Shown here one piece after another: positions 11,190-23,299 of a stretch of DNA of 64,000 bases (within the stretch, counting starts at the first letter, position 1; every line of letters starts with the position of its first letter). A program made the translations under genes and the position numbers. The notes under the pieces were generated by a model. That model saw only the letters and a program-made list of their open reading frames with translations, searched no databases and was not told the DNA's origin. Origin of the DNA: Casuarina equisetifolia (Eukaryota; Streptophyta; Magnoliopsida; Fagales; Casuarinaceae); assembly GCA_028551475.1 (NCBI GenBank), contig CM052354.1:23211258-23275257 (forward strand), written 5' to 3'.

Positions 11190-14100
11190 TTACACACCAA
11201 TGGCTTTCTAGCCCATTTATTTCTATTAATGGAATCATGTTAAAGAAATAAGAGTGCTTTTGGAGATAAGAAATGAATTCTAAAAGATAAACATTAAATA
11301 AAGTATCTAGAATATTAAAAATAACAACAAAATTTTCTAGCATCCAATATTAGAATATGAAGAAGATAGAATATAACAAACCGAATTCTTATATCTGTGA
11401 ATTGAAGCCATGTAATCAAATAATCTGAGTAATTTTGAAGTAGAAATTTTTTTTCACATTTTTTCATATTCTTATGTCAGTTCAGTTTGCCTGAAAATCT
11501 CCGGACGCCGTTTCTGGATCCGAGGTTTCTCACATAGAGTTCGGGTTATCTACCTAGGACAAAATATATGCCGGACTGAACAGACCTTAAAAATGGGCGT
11601 TGTACCTCTCTCTTATCATGCAAAAAGTCAAAATGTTTGGAACGGGTTCGGAGCACCTTGTACCTTTGGGGTCGGCAGAAAAAGAGTTTGTAGATAAACT
11701 AACTGCCCTCAGGTGGGATTTAAATAAAGTACATGTCTCCATCCATGGCCCTGCTGATACTGCAACGATAAGCCGTCCAAGAGCCCAAGAATAAAGAAAA
11801 GACGATCACATGGGCATGATAAGAAGTTTTGGATATATGTTCTTATCCGACGTAATATGTCTGCGCAGGAGGCCAATATACAACTTGCGAAACGCTGGAT
11901 TTTGAAGGTGTTAACGCTGGCAGACACCAACATATTTGTCCGTTAATTGCACTAATTATGGGCATGGATGAGTCAGAACCAGTAGACCATGTCTGTCGGA
12001 TGACTTGCCGGTGAATAGATAGTGCAGAGCATGTTATGTTCTTCGTCTTAGATTAGTTGTATGGAAGAAGTTGCGACGGTAGGTGGCTCTTGTTGGGAGA
12101 TCAACGTTGGTTGTACAATAAATATACTCAAATAAATAAATAAATGAAAAGGATTTTAGAAATTCATGATAAAATCATCCTTATAGTTGCAAAGGATTAG
12201 ATAATAGCATGTAAGATGGCAGATTGACCATTCTTGCTGTTGATACATCTCTGTCAAAGCAAAGCAAAGCAAAACAACAAAACAAGCAACCATGCAAACA
12301 TGTTGTCTTTGATTGACAAAGCTTTTCTTATTGATTTCTAATCCGAGAAACCAACTAATAATGCAAGAAGTTGACATGCTTCCCTTGATATCTCTAGACT
12401 TCTTTAAATACTTTTACTTGGTTTTATGCTAACCGGTTTGTGTGAAAACACAAGTTATCACAGTTGGTGAACATGTGATTATGTGCATGTCTCACTAATG
12501 CAAGATTAAGATTGAAGAGACATAACCTCCATTGGGCATGACTCACAAATCTTTTCTCCAAATCTGCAGAGAACCCATTCTTCTTCTTCTTCTTCTTCTT
12601 CTTCTTCTTCTTCTTCTTCTTCTAGTAAGTTCATTACGGGCAGCTGATTAATGGGCCAGTCTACAACATTAAGAGGGTCCATTCTACAATATTAAGAGGG
12701 TCCATTTTACCTGCTCCGGAGGAGGCCCATCACTGGACATAGCTTTTTGTAATGGCTCTTGGGCTAAGATTACATTATCTGTACATTTCGAGAAATGGGT
12801 CTGTTACCAATCATGTGGAGAAGTTCATGACTCAAAAAGATATGAATCTATTGGAATTAGGCAAAAGGGAAGCGTTGGATCTCACCCGCGTTGGAGTTTG
12901 CTAATAATCGATCAACATTCTGCAGATATATCTGAACTAACAAAGCATATCAGTGAGTTTGTTCATGAATGCCTTGTCCTTAGTTCATCAGCGTTGTAAA
13001 AAAAGAAAAAGTGGTTGTTCTATATTATTTACATCTTAACCAGATAGCCAATGTTGAATGATGCAATTAAATAGTTTATAGTATAATATCAAAACTAGAT
13101 TAAATTACAACATCTTATTAATTATGGAATTGACGTGATTCGTGGTAGGAAATGAGTAAGCTTGACTAAAACAAGCAAGTAGCAAGATAGTTAGTTGTAA
13201 AGATTTACAAATTTAAAGGTGTAAAAAAGAAAGAATGAAAAAGAACCAAAGACAAGAAGATAAAGACATAAGCTAAATGCTTCGAATTCAAAGAACAAGG
13301 ATAAGAAAGACTTGAAAGCTAAAATAATAAAAAGCTCTTTTTTCTTATCTTAATAATTGTTTATAGAAATCATAACCCTATATGATTTAGTTATAAACAC
13401 AAAAGCTAGATATAGTTGGAAACACAACAATCATTGTGGTAAATACAGCAGTCTGTTGAACTAGATTCGTTCATCATCTAATAGCTCTTTAAGTTTTGTT
13501 CACATGCTCAGATGAAATGGTCTTTTACCATGTTCAAGTTCAGTTTTCTAATTCAGTAAGTGAAGAAACACAAACGAGTTTATAGAATCCAGTAGGGGCC
13601 TGGTTTTTGAAAGCAAATACAGCTACGAACATCTGCTCAGTCTTTGTCTTCATGTCGTATACCCTAGACTGCTTTCGGTGCAGACCACAGCCTAGCTTTG
13701 TTGTTTGGATGTTTCTATACCGAGACTCTAAAAAGAACAGAAATTTTGATGGGAGATGTGCATTCACATGGTTTTTGTCGCCCATGTGACCACATGCTGT
13801 CCATTTTTATCTGTCGTATGTCTGATGTGACTGCCATTTTGCAGAAAGATAGAGCGAAAGAGATGTGGATCTCAAATAAAATAAGGAAGATGTATCCTCT
13901 AGGTCTTGCTGGATGTGCTACCACTTTTGGGTTTGGAGCTGGTGGGCTAGCCTTATGGGTTTGGACTTCAAATGATGTGGAGGGTATGGTGTATCACGCA
14001 CTAAAGTCCAACTACATGGAATTTTACTAGGAGGGGGTTTAGAGTGTGTAGGATAAACTACTTGTAAGGGTAAAAATCATAATTTCATAGATTAACAATT

Positions 14101-15480
14101 GTCTTTTAGGTAATTATGATTTTAAGAATAGTTTTTATGACTTAAGAGATTGAGATTTTTTTTAATAACTTATATACATATTTGGTGTTGAATCTCTAAC
14201 ATACTAATTAATAACTAAATTTTAATAATCAAGTCGACTCAAAGTGTTAAAGAAAATTTTAAAAAAAAATCCTAATACAATTCAAGTGATTTTTTTTCCA
14301 TAGGCAAAAGAATGAGAGATTTTGGTGTTTTGAGCTTGGTCTAGACTATCCTATCTCCAATTCAATCAAGGTGTGTTGACAATTTAAGTGAATTGTTATA
14401 AATGATTTCAAACTTTATAAATTTTTGTGTTCTTTTAATTTTATGGTGTACTTTCTTATCACTAGTCGCGATCTCCAAATAAGGGGACATAAATTTTCTA
14501 AACAATAAAAAAAAGTCTCAAAAACGCGATAATGTTTTTCTAGCAAATAATGGGTGACAAAGGGCCACACTCGTGCATTTATTAGTATTATTATTATTTA
14601 TATAATATTTAATTAAAGAAATATATTAATGTTTTAATATCTACCTCTGTCACTTCATAACCTCATAATTGAGTTTGAAATTGCGATTTTCATTAAGAGC
14701 TTGCACCCCCATAACACCCACCTAACTCGCTGGGCCACCTAACCTAACCTGGTTACGTCTTCAACTGCTTCATAAGATATTTTTTGAGTACTTGACTGAA
14801 TGTGTCTGCCACTCACAACAGTTGCAGAAATGGTGAAAATTCAAAGAACTGCTCAACCATGGCAGACGAAGATGAGTTGGATTCAAATTTGACAAAGTAA
14901 AGAGAAGCTTTCGTCGTCACGTTTAATATGTGGTTTATACCACATAAAAGAGAAGCTTTCACGTAAGTATCACTTGGTAACAAACGTTTAAAGGGTGCCT
15001 TTCAATCAAGCAACCCATCATTGAAATTCACAAAATCACATCGTCCCTTACAAGAACCTTTTACAACGTGTGCATGGATTCTTTAACCTTTATCGTGGAA
15101 AGTAATAAAGACATTTTAGCTTATTGGCATTTAATAAGTTTGGGGTTAGCCACCGATTTCTTAAGTGTTATTATTAACTCAAAATCTAGTCATATCTTCT
15201 TCATAGTAGGAACTATCAATCAATTTCAGTTCCTTAGACTGGCTTGACAGCGCTATTTTCATATTCTTAAAACAACTCTTTAAATGATTAACATCAATAG
15301 ACTCAGCTACCGAAGAATTAGCTATGAAATTGCTTTCGGTATCAGTCTCATATTATTAATACCTTAATATTTTTATTATTTCTAAGAGTGTTTATCTTTT
15401 TCACAAAGGTTCACGAAGAGACAGCATGGTATCTGGTTGTCGAACAGAAAACTAGGAGGATGACATCAATGCCAAGTGGG
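11190..15480. other. Intergenic DNA, no supported gene
   Basis: Mostly AT-rich, with one GAA/TTC microsatellite. A plus-strand frame at about 13840-14030 has protein-like composition, but it has no recognised domain, start context or splice partners. I do not call it a gene. Confidence 0.55.
12578..12623. repeat. (TTC)n microsatellite
   Basis: About 15 uninterrupted TTC units, likely length-polymorphic. Confidence 0.95.
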
Positions 15481-15489
15481 ATCTGCCCT

Positions 15490-15870
15490 GTCTCCACGTA
15501 GCATCTGACGTGGCTACACGTTATCTGCTCTGTAATATCTCAACGTCCTACTTTATCACGAGGTTGACTTCAATCATCGTACCGTCCACGTCAAACCATC
15601 ATTATTTGATGGAACTCATTGGCTGCGAGTAGTATTCTGCCACGTGGGTAGCTCCAGACGGGGAGCGCTAGCCGCCCGTCCCAAGATATTTTTCCGGGCC
15701 TTTCAGGCGGCCGCCGGAGGTCACGATTCTCCATTCACGAGGGAGATATTATCGAGGCGAAAATCCAGTGCATTGCCACCCTACCATCCGCAACACGTGC
15801 CTGTCATGAAAAACAGATCTTTTCGGAACAAAATCTAATCAGCACCCAACTTTCGTCGTACGTGATACTC
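15490..15870. promoter_or_regulatory. Cluster of ACGT-core (ABRE/G-box type) elements upstream of RFS2
   Basis: Eight ACGT cores fall in about 370 bases: 15496, 15508, 15518, 15543, 15588, 15642 (in CACGTG), 15795 (in CACGTG) and 15860. Their sequences include GACGTGGC and CCACGTGG, forms bound by ABA-responsive bZIP factors. The cluster lies about 400-750 bases before the RFS2 TATA-like box, and another ACGTGT is at about 16228. Regulation by ABA or stress is inferred. Confidence 0.5.
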
Positions 15871-16244
15871 CAGAATCACCCCTACGAAAGTGAGGAGCAC
15901 GGAGTATAACTTTCTCAAGAATGGTCGGTTTTCCCCGCCGAATGAACGGACGGGATTGATGATGATGGGTAGGTGCGGATCACATGCATGCCGGACAACA
16001 AATGTGACAGAACCTACAGTACTATCTAAGGTGCTACACATATGATTGAGAATGGAGAGCGTGGCGTGACAGATACATCCAAGAAAAAAAGATCAGACCT
16101 TCTTACTTTCCGCGGTCACACAAAATCCGAGAAAGGGCTTGCATGCATCACCGGGTCCCGCGGAGCTCCTAGATTGCAAATCATATTTGCAAAGAAGGGT
16201 TGCTGTTTTTATCAAGGACCTTGTTTTACGTGTAGAACTCTCCC

Positions 16245-16250
16245 TATAAG
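16245..16250 (+). promoter_or_regulatory. TATA box of the RFS2-like gene
   Basis: TATAAG lies in the context CCCTATAAGTACCC, 179 bases before the start ATG. This implies a leader of roughly 150 bases. Confidence 0.6.
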
Positions 16251-16428
16251 TACCCCCACCCACCAGATTCGTGGAGTGTCGATGGGCGTGCTTCAGGACT
16301 CTTTCTAGTCCTGAGTTTGCGTTCATTTGATTCACCGTATTGTTTAGCGGTTGGGTTTCTTGTGGTGGTTGTGTTGAGGGCAAGAGGATAGTTCTTCTGA
16401 GCCCTGGGGAAAGGAGGGAGACGGAAAG

Positions 16429-19400
16429 ATGACTGTTGGGGCGGGGCTAGGTGTGGCGGATGGGAAGTTGGTGGTATTGGGGAAGACTGTGTTGCGTGAT
16501 GTGCATGATAACATTGTGTTAACTTCGGCCGCCGGAGGTGCATTGGTGAATGGGGCATTCATTGGCGTCAGATCAGATCAGACAGGCAGCCGCCGGGTCT
16601 TTCCGATTGGAAAACTTGAGTATGTTCCTCTCTGATCATTTACATTGTTGAATGAAATGTAAACGATGGCTGTTTTGGTTTTTGGTTATAAACGTAGTTT
16701 TTGCTTCTTGCAAGTGTTTTGTAGGATTTTTGTGTGTGCTCGAGTTCCAATGATTATCTCTTCTTCTCCTTTTTCTTCCTTTTCTTAGCACCGACAGAGA
16801 ATTAGTCTGCGGATGTTTCTATTTTGAGATGTTGTCAGTGGATATGGTTCTGTTGTTTCTTGATTATTTTGATTTAACAGATTGCTTCCTATATTCTTCA
16901 TAAAATCTCCGAACGATTAAATTTTAAGAATTCTGATCTAAAGTCGTACACCTGTGGAGTATTGAAAATGATCTGTTATGCATTACATGGTTAAGGCTCA
17001 AAATTTGAATTGTTGCCTTACATGTTGTAATGAACTCAATGGTCCTACAGGGGATTGCGCTTCATGTGTGTTTTCCGCTTCAAGATGTGGTGGATGACAC
17101 AGAGGATGGGTAACTGTGGCCAAGATATACCCTTTGAGACCCAGTTTTTGATTGTTGAAGCGCACGATGGTTCTGCTATTGATGAAGGAAACAAAGGCGG
17201 AGAATCTGCCTTGTATACTGTTTTCTTACCGATTCTTGAAGGTGATTTCCGGGCGGTTCTTCAGGGAAATGAACAAAATGAGCTGGAGATTTGCTTGGAA
17301 AGCGGTATGAAGAAATCAACATCCTGAGTATTAATTTCTTCCGGGTATGACCATTTTGGCAATCGTTAAAATAATGGTTTAAACCATTGTTTCTTGCAGG
17401 AGATCCCGCTGTTGTGGGATTTGAGGGCAGTCATTTGGTTTTTGTGGCTGCGGGACCAGACCCATTTGATGTCATCACAAATGCACTGAAGTAAGTTTTA
17501 AGTTTTGTTCCCATACATGAATTGACAATACCAAAATCTAGCAATTTCTGTTCATTGTCAAACTCTCCAGTTTTAAATTTGCATTATTTAAGATTTTTCC
17601 ATATATCATGTGAATTACGTAAGTAGGAATTCTCTTTCTGCACACATCTTAACTTTAGAATACATCCATTTATGGACAGGACTGTTGAGAAACATCTACA
17701 GACATTTTGCCACCGGGAGAGGAAGAAGGTACCTTTTAAAAAGCATCCTCTGGCTTGAGTAATTTTTCACGCATCTTCATATTTAACTCCATAGGTTCTA
17801 ATTTCCTCATATTATATACTTCAGATGCCAGACATGTTGAACTGGTTTGGCTGGTGCACATGGGACGCTTTCTATACGGATGTAACTTCAGAGGGAGTAA
17901 AGCAAGGCTTAGAAAGGTACTGCTTTTCAGATAATGGTAGTGGGTTAAGGAACATAGATGACTCCGTAGAAAGCATATTAAAAAGCATTATTCTTGCAGC
18001 TTCGAGAAGGGTGGAATTCCTCCAAAGTTTGTTATAATTGATGATGGATGGCAATCAGTTGGCATGGACCCAACTGGCATCGAAACTAAAGCTGATAACT
18101 CAGCCAAGTGAGTGTTTGATACAAAGCGGCTGATCTCATTTGTTGCGCCTCCTTTCCTTTTTTGAAGTAACAATATTTGTCTTTCAGCTTCGCAAACAGG
18201 TTGACAGATATCAAAGAGAACCACAAATTTCAGAAAGATGGCAAGAAGGGTCACAGAGTGGAGGATCCTGCCTTGGGACTTCGCCACATTGTAGCCAACA
18301 TAAAGGATGAACATGCTCTAAAGTATGATCTCGTATATGGAATTTCAAATCTTGTTCTGCAGCATTATTTTAGTGTATGTATTCACGCCTTTTGCTGTAT
18401 CTTTTCACAAATTTCCAGATACGTTTATGTATGGCATGCAATAACGGGATACTGGGGTGGTGTGAAACCTGGCGTTACTGAAATGGAACACTATGAATCT
18501 AAGCTGGCGTACCCTGTTTCGTCTCCTGGGGTTGAGTCCAACGAGCCATGTGATTGTTTAAAAAGCATTACAACAAATGGCCTTGGCCTCGTGAACCCTG
18601 AGAAAGTTTTCAACTTCTATAATGAACTCCACTCGTATCTCGCATCAGCTGGGATTGATGGTGTCAAAGTTGATGTTCAGAACATCCTTGAAACTCTTGG
18701 GGCTGGCCATGGAGGGAGGGTAAAACTTGCTAGAAAGTACCATCAGGCCTTAGAGGCATCAATCTCCAGAAACTTTCCAGACAATGGAATTATTTCTTGT
18801 ATGAGCCACAATACAGACGGTTTATACAGGTAGCTACTCTTTTGTGCTCTTGTTTTGCTTTTACTATGCTGTGATTTCACTTTTTCACATTCGTGTAGAG
18901 TTTGGAATAACAATGATTTTGCTTGACATTGGATTTGTGCAGTGCAAAGCGGACAGCTGTTATAAGGGCATCAGACGATTTCTGGCCTAGGGATCCAGCA
19001 TCACACACAATTCACATTGCATCAGTTGCTTACAACACAATGTTTCTTGGGGAATTTATGCAGCCAGATTGGGATATGTTCCATGTAAGTAAACAAGATC
19101 CGATGTTGCGGATATATATTGACTTTCCATATTGGTTATTTATTTGTATGATGCTAACTGTGAATTTCTTTCTGTTTTTTTTATTTTTATGATAGAGCCT
19201 ACACCCAATGGCTGAATATCATGCAGCAGCTCGTGCTGTGGGAGGGTGTGCTATTTATGTCAGGTACAATATCTACTGATGAGCTTTTCTTTGTTCCGCA
19301 TATCATATCAAGGAATGGTTTTATCATACTTGGTATCTGTATTTGTTGCAGTGACAAGCCTGGACAGCATGACTTTACTCTCTTGAAGAAGCTTGTACTT

Positions 19401-20429
19401 CCTGATGGTTCTATACTGAGGGCCAAACTTCCAGGAAGGCCAACAAGGGATTGCTTATTCTCTGATCCTGCCAGAGATGGAAGAAGGTGAATAAGAAAAA
19501 CAATAGGAGTCGCCTGATGGCCTTTTGAGCTTAGTGTAATTTCCACATTCATTAATGTGATGGTTTGGAAATGTTAAAAGTTATAAATCCCGCGAGTTAA
19601 TTACCAAGTAAAACAAATGAAATTCTGCAGACTTTGTCATTCACTTTCCACAAGAAGCTGTGCGTGTGTTCAGTGTTATATGTTCCTTTTGCTTAATTCA
19701 CTTTTGATTTTGCAGTCTTCTGAAGATCTGGAATTTGAATGAGTTTTCTGGAGTGGTGGGGGTATTTAACTGCCAGGGAGCGGGCTGGTGTAGAGTTGGA
19801 AAGAAGAACCTTATCCACGACGAACAACCTGGTACAGTTACTGGGGTTATCAGGGCTAAAGATGTTGATTATCTGCCAAGAGTTGCAGATGATAAATGGA
19901 CTGGGGATACTGTCATATTCTCTCATCTTGGTGGTAAGTTTTTGGCGGATAGTTTATAAATTCATTCCTAGCAGTAGATCATAGCGTTCCAAATTCACAA
20001 AACAAGACTTGTTTTCATTCACCTAATCAACTTTCTATGGTGCCAATTGCAGGAGAGGTGGTTTTTCTTCCAAAGGACGCATCTATTCCCATTACACTAA
20101 AATCCCGAGAATATGAAGTTTTCACAGTGGTTCCTGTTAAGGAACTGTCCAACGGTGTTAAATTTGCACCCATTGGGCTAATCAAGATGCTAAATTCCGG
20201 AGGAGCCATCAAAGAAATGAACTGTAACTCTGGCGAAGACACAACTGTTGCCCTGAAAGTTCGTGGCTGTGGCCCCTTTGGAGCCTATGCTTCAGCTCGA
20301 CCCAAGAGAGTAGTAGTGAATTCAGAGGAGATGGAATTTGGATATGAAGAAGGATCTGGGTTGCTAACCATTTGTTTGAGAGTTCCAGAAGAAGAAATGT
20401 TCCTATGGAATATAACCATTGAGCTGTGA
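16429..20429 (+). CDS. RFS2: RFS2/SIP2-type alpha-galactosidase (probable galactinol-sucrose galactosyltransferase 2)
   Basis: This is a family GH36 enzyme of raffinose-family sugar metabolism. The Arabidopsis RFS2/SIP2 clade is annotated as raffinose synthase, but it has been reported to behave as a raffinose-hydrolysing alkaline alpha-galactosidase. Thirteen exons join in frame to 756 codons: 16429-16619, 17051-17304, 17400-17490, 17680-17728, 17825-17916, 18000-18107, 18188-18322, 18419-18829, 18943-19084, 19196-19263, 19352-19486, 19716-19933, 20053-20429. Signatures are the N-terminus [36 protein letters not shown] with the presumed nucleophile Asp392, and [11 protein letters not shown] with the presumed acid/base Asp near 455-456. 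SDKPGQHDF and the C-terminal beta domain are also present. There is no signal peptide, so it is probably cytosolic. Length is close to the family's roughly 770 residues. Nothing is broken. An ACGT cluster upstream suggests stress control. Confidence 0.96.
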
Positions 20430-20980
20430 AAACCATTCATTTCTGTATCAGGGGAACTCAAGTTCTGTGCTTTTACTCCTGTGTAACATATCATTGAAGA
20501 ATAAATGGTAGATCTGAATGTTGCTTGTCTGTTATGTATCTTGAGTTTGCTTGATTCTTCTAATTAGTTTATGGGCTAAATAGATTACGTTGTTAATAAG
20601 AAAGAGGAAAGCCAGTCTCCAATCCCAAACCAGAGATGCCGTCATTTATCGATTGCTTCTAATATAATCAACTTGGAATATGTCATGCAACCCACCTAAG
20701 AAGAAAAAACATTTAAAAATGGAAAGAACACTCCTTAGAAAGAATGTTTTGCGTGGGGTTCCGTTTGACCATTTCTTGAGAGGCAGATTGGTCTAATGAT
20801 CTTCGTCAAAGCTTTCCCTGTCGATGGCGATGAATCAAAAGAATGCAGTGTCGGTGGAGACTGGACTGTTGATACGTGTCTAATTCCTGCATCAACAGGT
20901 GCTTCGTTTAGACGCGGAGCTGCCGCATAAGATTCAGACTCAACAGACATGAAACACGTACGCAACCAAGATTCGGTTCT
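20430..20980. promoter_or_regulatory. RFS2 3' end and oleosin-like upstream region with RY and ABRE motifs
   Basis: The RFS2 3' UTR probably occupies the left third. Upstream of the oleosin-like gene I see an RY motif CATGCA (20684-20689) and an ABRE-type ACGTGTC (20874-20880). These two elements are typical of seed genes controlled by B3 and bZIP factors. That they drive this gene is inference. Confidence 0.45.
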
Positions 20981-20986
20981 GAACTG

Positions 20987-20993
20987 TATAAGG
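20987..20993 (+). promoter_or_regulatory. TATA box of the oleosin-like gene
   Basis: TATAAGG lies 83 bases before the ATG at 21070, a normal plant spacing. Confidence 0.55.
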
Positions 20994-21069
20994 CCAGCAA
21001 AACCAAAGAAAGCGGAGCACGTAGAGTGTGGAAGAGTCGAGAGGCTACCCAAGAAGAACACCACCACCA

Positions 21070-21519
21070 ATGGCCGAAAATCGAGAGGTTTATGTCAGTG
21101 GACCAGAAAATATATCTGGGAGGACGGTGTTTTGTGCATCGGTCGCCGGCATAGCCATAGGAGGGCCGCTTCTGGTCATGATGGGGTTCAGTTTTTTAGC
21201 TTCAGTGGCACTGCTGCTCGTGAGCTCTCCGCTTTTGTTACTCTTCAGTCCTCTACTGTTCGGTGCTGCCCTTGTGCTTGCCGGAGCCTTGGCAGGGTTC
21301 TCTGCGGCGGCTGTCGTGGCAGTGGGTGGAATCTTCACTCTAGGGCGGGTTTTGCAAGAAGTTAGAGGAAGTTTGGAGGTGGGGTTTGGGGAGGGAGGTG
21401 TCCTTGAGAGGTTGGCAGAGTCCGGAGAGAGATGGAAGAGACTGGGGCAGGATTGGGCTGGTCATTTGCAGCAGAAGACCCTGCAGAACACACGGGATAA
21501 CAGGCGGAATCGCGGTTGA
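21070..21519 (+). CDS. Oleosin-like lipid-droplet protein with altered proline knot
   Basis: This is an intronless gene of 149 codons. A short hydrophilic N-terminus (MAENREVYVSG) is followed by one long hydrophobic stretch, residues about 19-91. Its middle resembles the oleosin hairpin turn: Pro54, five residues, Ser60-Pro61, three residues, but Gly65 where oleosins normally have the third Pro (PX5SPX3P). The C-terminus is amphipathic and basic (ERLAESGERWKRL, then RDNRRNRG). Oleosins coat oil bodies and keep them small in seeds or pollen. Here that role is inferred from the hairpin. The start is the ATG at 21070 with A at -3; reading further upstream in frame gives no other ATG. RY and ABRE motifs lie upstream. 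A different hairpin membrane protein remains possible. Confidence 0.8.
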   Translation: MAENREVYVSGPENISGRTVFCASVAGIAIGGPLLVMMGFSFLASVALLLVSSPLLLLFSPLLFGAALVLAGALAGFSAAAVVAVGGIFTLGRVLQEVRGSLEVGFGEGGVLERLAESGERWKRLGQDWAGHLQQKTLQNTRDNRRNRG

Positions 21520-22550
21520 GAGACCTCAGAGTTTCTGTGTGTCTTCGACATGTTCGGATGCTTTCTTATCGCCGGAAACAGCCTCTAGTACTGCAAAACC
21601 GTTGTGACTCTTACATGTGTACTTGTAGTTTTAATGCTTTCCCCTTACAATAAGGTTTTGATGTATTGTCTTTGTGCTCTGACGAAGTGTAACCCCTGTT
21701 CTAGTGTCTTTGTAATCTATAAGTTTTAGAGTGATTTCTGAGATTAATGCATTATGAATACAAGTACTTACAGACAATTGACAGTGGAAGCCATTTTTTT
21801 TTTAATATATGCACCCAAGCTTCAAATTCACGTGTGTTGAGCTTGGGACTTTAAAAAGTCTAGCTATTTACCATTGAGCTAGCAGGTAATCCACCAATAA
21901 AGGCATACAGCTCTCCATAATGGCTTAAAAAATCCATATGTAGGTGAATATAAAAAATTCAGTATAAATAAAGTAGTGGAAACAAAAGAGAAAATACATA
22001 AATAAAAGAAAAACAAAAATAGAAGAGGAAAAGAAGAAAAATCATCATTATTACAGGTCAAGTGCCTTGCTACTATATCACATTAGAACAAAATATATTT
22101 TTCAGATAAAATTTCATTCTTTGTTACAAAATAAAATTATGTCTTTCTTTTAATACACAATTTTAAACAATACAATAAATAATAATAAATGATCATAAAT
22201 ATATAGGTTGGTAAAGAATTTTGAAGCTATTAATATGTGAATATGGTTAGTGATAAAGAATCTAGAGCCATAATATTTATGAGTAACTCTTTATTTTTTT
22301 TATAAGCTAGCTTATTAGAAAAGTATAATAAAAATGATTTTAAAAATGAGTAGGCATTTGGTTTTAAAAATGATTTCTCCAATATGGCTTAGACCAAAAA
22401 AAAAAAATAAAAAAGTGGATCTATTCTTTTAGATGTCATCGATCAGGTTCACCTCTAAAGTTTTTCACTTTCCCAAAGCATATGGCAAGGTTCCTCTCTA
22501 AATAACCCAGGAACTCAAATCCACATAAATTCCTGTTTACGAAAGGTCTC
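21520..22550. other. Oleosin-like 3' end and AT-rich intergenic DNA
   Basis: Polyadenylation-like AATAAG and TTGTAAT strings occur near 21650-21720. The rest is AT-rich DNA holding a SINE-like insertion at about 21790-21895. No gene seen. Confidence 0.5.
21790..21895 (-). mobile_element. Possible tRNA-derived SINE remnant (minus strand)
   Basis: On the minus strand it reads TAGCTCAATGGTAA, resembling a pol III A box (21868-21881), and ends in an A-rich tail (the poly-T at about 21796-21804 on plus). The B box is degenerate and no target-site duplication was found. tRNA-like repeats of this type are common in plant genomes; the assignment rests on the A box and tail only. Confidence 0.35.
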
Positions 22551-22556
22551 TCTTGT

Positions 22557-22605
22557 TTAACTCAGGTTGGTAACTTCCAAGTGATGATGAGGGGTTCAAT
22601 CCGCG
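22557..22605 (+). mobile_element. tRNA-like pol III promoter head (SINE-like)
   Basis: TTAACTCAGGTTGGTAA (A-box-like, 22557-22573) is followed after about 20 bases by GGTTCAATCC (22593-22602), which fits the B-box consensus GGTTCRANNCC exactly. No cloverleaf or acceptor stem could be drawn, so it is not a functional tRNA. It is probably the head of an old tRNA-derived SINE whose right end I cannot place. Confidence 0.4.
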
Positions 22606-22863
22606 GACTGACTACAACTTTGGTTAGAGGTTACGCCACGAAGCTCGGCATCAAGAAGTTTTGTCTGCGCCAGAAGTTACGCAATGAAGCTCTTCAAGTG
22701 ATTCTTATCCGGATGCCAAACTGTCTCTTAACTGCCCAACACCGTCAATTTGCGTAAAATCAAAGTTTCTTTTGAAAAATCAGTACTTAGAAACTTAAAA
22801 TAAGTTCATTAACAGTATGAATCATCTCATATTACTAAGATACACACTGATAATTTAATTAAT

Positions 22864-23035
22864 TTTTAAATTATCTAATTATAGACATACAATACAAAAT
22901 GTGAAATTTTTTGATCATTCTAACTCATTGGCACGTCCATGTTTAATTGTTAAATTGCCTAATTACAGATATATAATACAAAATGTGAAACTTTTTGATC
23001 ATTCTAACTCATTGTCGCCCTTATGTTTAACAATT
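22864..23035 (+). repeat. Local tandem duplication, unit about 88 bases
   Basis: Two adjacent copies begin TTAAATT..CTAATTA..GA and continue through ATACAAAATGTGAAA, TTTTTGATCATTCTAACTCA and a 'GCACGTCCATGTTTAA/GCCCTTATGTTTAA' end. The second copy merges into the dispersed repeat copy B. Confidence 0.75.
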
Positions 23036-23295
23036 TTCATGCATGATCAATTTTTATAGGGTTAAGTAAATGTACTGTTCAATGTATTTCATATTTTTAT
23101 TTCAAGTTTTATATGTAGAGTATTTTACTTTTTCTAAAAGTTAGACTTATACATGCTTTTGTATTTATTATAACAGTTTGATATGTAGAGTATGTTGATA
23201 TATGGTTATTACAACAAGTCTTATTGTCATTAATAAAATTTATTAGGATATAATCTTATTTTTTTAAAAAATAATTTTTAGTCTTAATATCTTAA
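22983..23295 (+). repeat. Dispersed AT-rich repeat, copy B
   Basis: This is the partner of the element at 6184-6500, in the same orientation and with collinear matching blocks from GTGAAACTTTTTGATCATT to the poly-T/poly-A junction before 'TAATATCTT'. The copies differ by many substitutions and small indels. Confidence 0.6.
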
Positions 23296-23299
23296 CAAA

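Noticed and set aside
13698..14030. 110-codon plus frame with a hydrophobic stretch
   Set aside because: No family recognised, no promoter context or splice sites; surrounded by AT-rich intergenic DNA.
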